Source: Burkholderiales bacterium | GTDB taxonomy: Bacteria > Pseudomonadota > Gammaproteobacteria > Burkholderiales > Burkholderiaceae_D | Direction of reading: 5' to 3' | NCBI GenBank assembly: GCA_028868455.1 | Contig: JAGWUK010000111.1 | Location: 1 to 8,094 of the forward strand | Length of the DNA stretch: 8,094 nucleotides | Shown: one piece after another, positions 6,228 to 8,094 of the stretch | Layout of the letters: every line of letters begins with the position of its first letter | Position numbering within the stretch: the stretch's first letter is position 1 | Translations under genes and position numbers: made by a program | The notes under the pieces: model-generated | The model's database searches: none | What the model was told of the DNA's origin: nothing | The model's input: only the letters and a program-made list of their open reading frames with translations

Positions 6228-8094
6228 ATGTCGAATACGTTGAATAAGGGCAGCATTCCGAAGAAGTTAATACCGATCAAAAATCGTCCGCTGGATTGCC
6301 TGCCCGCTGATCAGGCAGCGGTTGCGGCATTGATGCAGGCCGCCGTTAATGTGGAAAACTTCACGATACCGCTTTACCTTGCCAGCCTGTCGTCGATTCA
6401 GGGTACGCACGCTATCAGCGGCGCGGGCATCAAAGGCCGTCTGTGGCCGGGCATGGTGACGACAGTGCGACAGTCCGGTGTAGCACTGTCGCCGAATCAG
6501 GATGCCTACAATACGATTTTCAGCGTGTTTGTGCAGGAGATGCTGCATCTGCAATTAGCGGCGAATCTGGCGACGGTGTTGGGGGTGACGCCAAAATTCT
6601 TTAAGGGAACAGTACTGGAAAACGCGGATAAAGGATGGTCTTGTTATGGCGCAGATAAAACGGTAATTCCGCATATTATCGATCTGACCGATACCAGTTC
6701 ATTTGCTACGACCATTGTCAATCTGGGCGCCTTGAATTCGTCGCAGATTCGTCTTTTTCTGGCGATTGAACAATCGCACGACGCAGCGCTAGGTGATATC
6801 AACCCATCCGCACTGGAAAACTATTTCCCTGCCGTGCCGTTTGCCAATTGGACAAAGGACGATACGGAAAAAACCTTGCCGCTGTTCGGCACCATAGGCT
6901 GGATGTATTACTGCCTGATGCAATATCTGACGATGGAATATCACGATGGCGCGAGCCTGTGGAGCAAGATGTTCAATGCCGATTATCTTGATCAGCAACG
7001 CGATCTGTTCAATGACACTTCGTCGTCGCATCCGCGTAGCGAATACCCGATGATGCCAACCAGAATCACTGCTTCTGACCCGGATTTGGCATTGATACAG
7101 GCGATCGACGTTGTGCATGGTATCGTCAATCAGGGTGAGGGTGGAGTAGAGAATATCCTGAAAGCGTTTCGTCTGATTGTGCGGTCGCGAATTGATCCGC
7201 AAATAAGTCTTTCCGACATTGTGACGCTAAAAGAGGAGGTGACCGATAATCGCGTAGAGCGTCAATACCAGCCCGATCATTGCGCGATGAAAAAGGATTA
7301 TCCGTATGAACCCGGCAACGTGGATGCCCGCGCACATGGCGATATGCTTGATCACTGGGACCGCTTTAATCGCTTGTCGGAAGTGGTGGCAGATTCGTCG
7401 TTCATGAATTTTGCTCAATGGTTTGCCGGTGGCAATGTGTGGACAGGAGCAGATCTTCAAGCACCGGATTACATGCCGGATCCTGCATTTCCCAATTTGC
7501 CAACGCCGGATGAAGTCGCCACGGCGCTCAATCAACTAAACTCGCCGGCGTACCAGCAATTGCTGACACAATTGGTTGCTGGCGCCATCAACGGTATTAA
7601 CGATACGCTGACCAAGACCTGGACCCAGAGTGCGCAACCGTTCCCTATGCAGGCGATGCGTGCCAGTGGTGATCGTATGTCGCTGTACTGGGCGGTATTC
7701 GGCGCTGCGCCGGATTTGTCCAGTGCCAGTTTGCCTGCACCCGGCTCCGAAGATGATACGCATGCCTGTCAGGGATTAAGCATCGTCAATCCTGGAAATA
7801 ACTGTGCCGCCATATCGTCATTCCATACGTGTTCAAGCTCGAACTCATGCAAAGGGCAGGGGGGATGTGGTTACCCGATACCCACGGGCAGCAACAATGA
7901 TTTTATCGCGCCTAGCGACAACACCTGTGCCATGAAAGGTGGGTGTGCTGCACCGATCTCCGCATGGCAAACCTATGGCTCAGGCGGCAATATGCCGGTC
8001 GTCAACATTGACAACGGCGAGGCAATCGTCCCATCAGTCAGCATTGCATTTAATCAGGGCGATAGCGTGTATGGCACGGCGTGGGATGCCTATG
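6228..8094 (+). CDS. VioB-related ferritin-like protein with cysteine-rich segment (3' end outside window)
   Basis: Function unknown. The frame from ATG 6228 stays open to the window end (622 codons), with AAGGA (6217-6221) 6 bases upstream. The N-terminal region matches the ferritin-like domain in the C-terminal part of VioB, the violacein enzyme: VENFTIPLYLASLSSI with Glu43, EMLHLQLAANL giving E104-x-x-H107, EQSH giving E181-x-x-H184, and Glu237/His239 in MEYHDG. These are plausible carboxylate/His ligands for a diiron or other metal site. The conserved-looking IVNQGEGG follows (QGEGG at 302-306). Residues 514-573 carry seven cysteines, including C535-x5-C541-x5-C547 and C567-x5-C573 within NSCKGQGGCG and NTCAMKGGCA. 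The start MSNTLNKGSIPKK shows no signal peptide, so it is probably cytoplasmic. The VioB N-terminal region is absent, so it need not act in a violacein-like pathway. It appears to be transcribed separately from the genes to the left. Confidence 0.85.
   Translation, partial: MSNTLNKGSIPKKLIPIKNRPLDCLPADQAAVAALMQAAVNVENFTIPLYLASLSSIQGTHAISGAGIKGRLWPGMVTTVRQSGVALSPNQDAYNTIFSVFVQEMLHLQLAANLATVLGVTPKFFKGTVLENADKGWSCYGADKTVIPHIIDLTDTSSFATTIVNLGALNSSQIRLFLAIEQSHDAALGDINPSALENYFPAVPFANWTKDDTEKTLPLFGTIGWMYYCLMQYLTMEYHDGASLWSKMFNADYLDQQRDLFNDTSSSHPRSEYPMMPTRITASDPDLALIQAIDVVHGIVNQGEGGVENILKAFRLIVRSRIDPQISLSDIVTLKEEVTDNRVERQYQPDHCAMKKDYPYEPGNVDARAHGDMLDHWDRFNRLSEVVADSSFMNFAQWFAGGNVWTGADLQAPDYMPDPAFPNLPTPDEVATALNQLNSPAYQQLLTQLVAGAINGINDTLTKTWTQSAQPFPMQAMRASGDRMSLYWAVFGAAPDLSSASLPAPGSEDDTHACQGLSIVNPGNNCAAISSFHTCSSSNSCKGQGGCGYPIPTGSNNDFIAPSDNTCAMKGGCAAPISAWQTYGSGGNMPVVNIDNGEAIVPSVSIAFNQGDSVYGTAWDAY

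Noticed and set aside
5927..6243. Small plus-strand reading frames of 60 and 73 codons between 5927 and 6243
   Set aside because: No ribosome binding site, no motif, and the second overlaps the true start at 6228 in another frame.
6789..7202. 137-codon minus-strand reading frame, with others, opposite 6267-7763
   Set aside because: These lie opposite the ferritin-like gene, which has a ribosome binding site and family motifs; the minus-strand translations show none.

Overview
The window looks like chromosomal DNA of a Gram-negative bacterium, most likely a betaproteobacterium of the Burkholderiales. This is inferred from gene content and protein style and was not tested by comparison. It has two unrelated parts separated by a non-coding stretch of about 690 bases.

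Left part (1-5534): the end of an acyl-CoA catabolism locus. It holds, on the plus strand, the C-terminal part of an acyl-CoA dehydrogenase (cut by the window start), then 3 bases later a complete biotin-containing acyl-CoA carboxylase alpha subunit, and after a 204-base gap an AMP-forming acyl-CoA ligase. A TetR-family regulator lies convergently on the minus strand, with a hairpin that fits a shared terminator between the two. Together these would activate a carboxylic acid to its CoA thioester, desaturate it and carboxylate the unsaturated product, as in leucine/isovalerate (Liu) or acyclic terpene (Atu) degradation. The dehydrogenase resembles citronellyl-CoA dehydrogenase (AtuD), so a branched or terpenoid acid is the best guess. 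The carboxylase beta subunit and enoyl-CoA hydratase are not in the window and would be expected upstream.

Middle (about 5535-6227): no convincing gene. It contains three CATG-centred dyads of 14 bp at an exact 21-bp period (5664-5719), upstream of the TetR gene and a good candidate for its operator array. Further right are a CRP-like dyad, a long-loop inverted repeat, and a 9-bp stem with a 27-base loop just before the next gene's ribosome binding site.

Right part (6228-8094): a large plus-strand gene, open at the window end with at least 622 codons. It encodes a ferritin-like protein related to the C-terminal domain of VioB (violacein pathway). Its N-terminal region carries Glu/ExxH motifs, followed by a QGEGG motif and then a cysteine cluster with C-x5-C spacing. 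It lacks the large N-terminal region of VioB. Its role is unknown, and it is the most unusual coding feature here.
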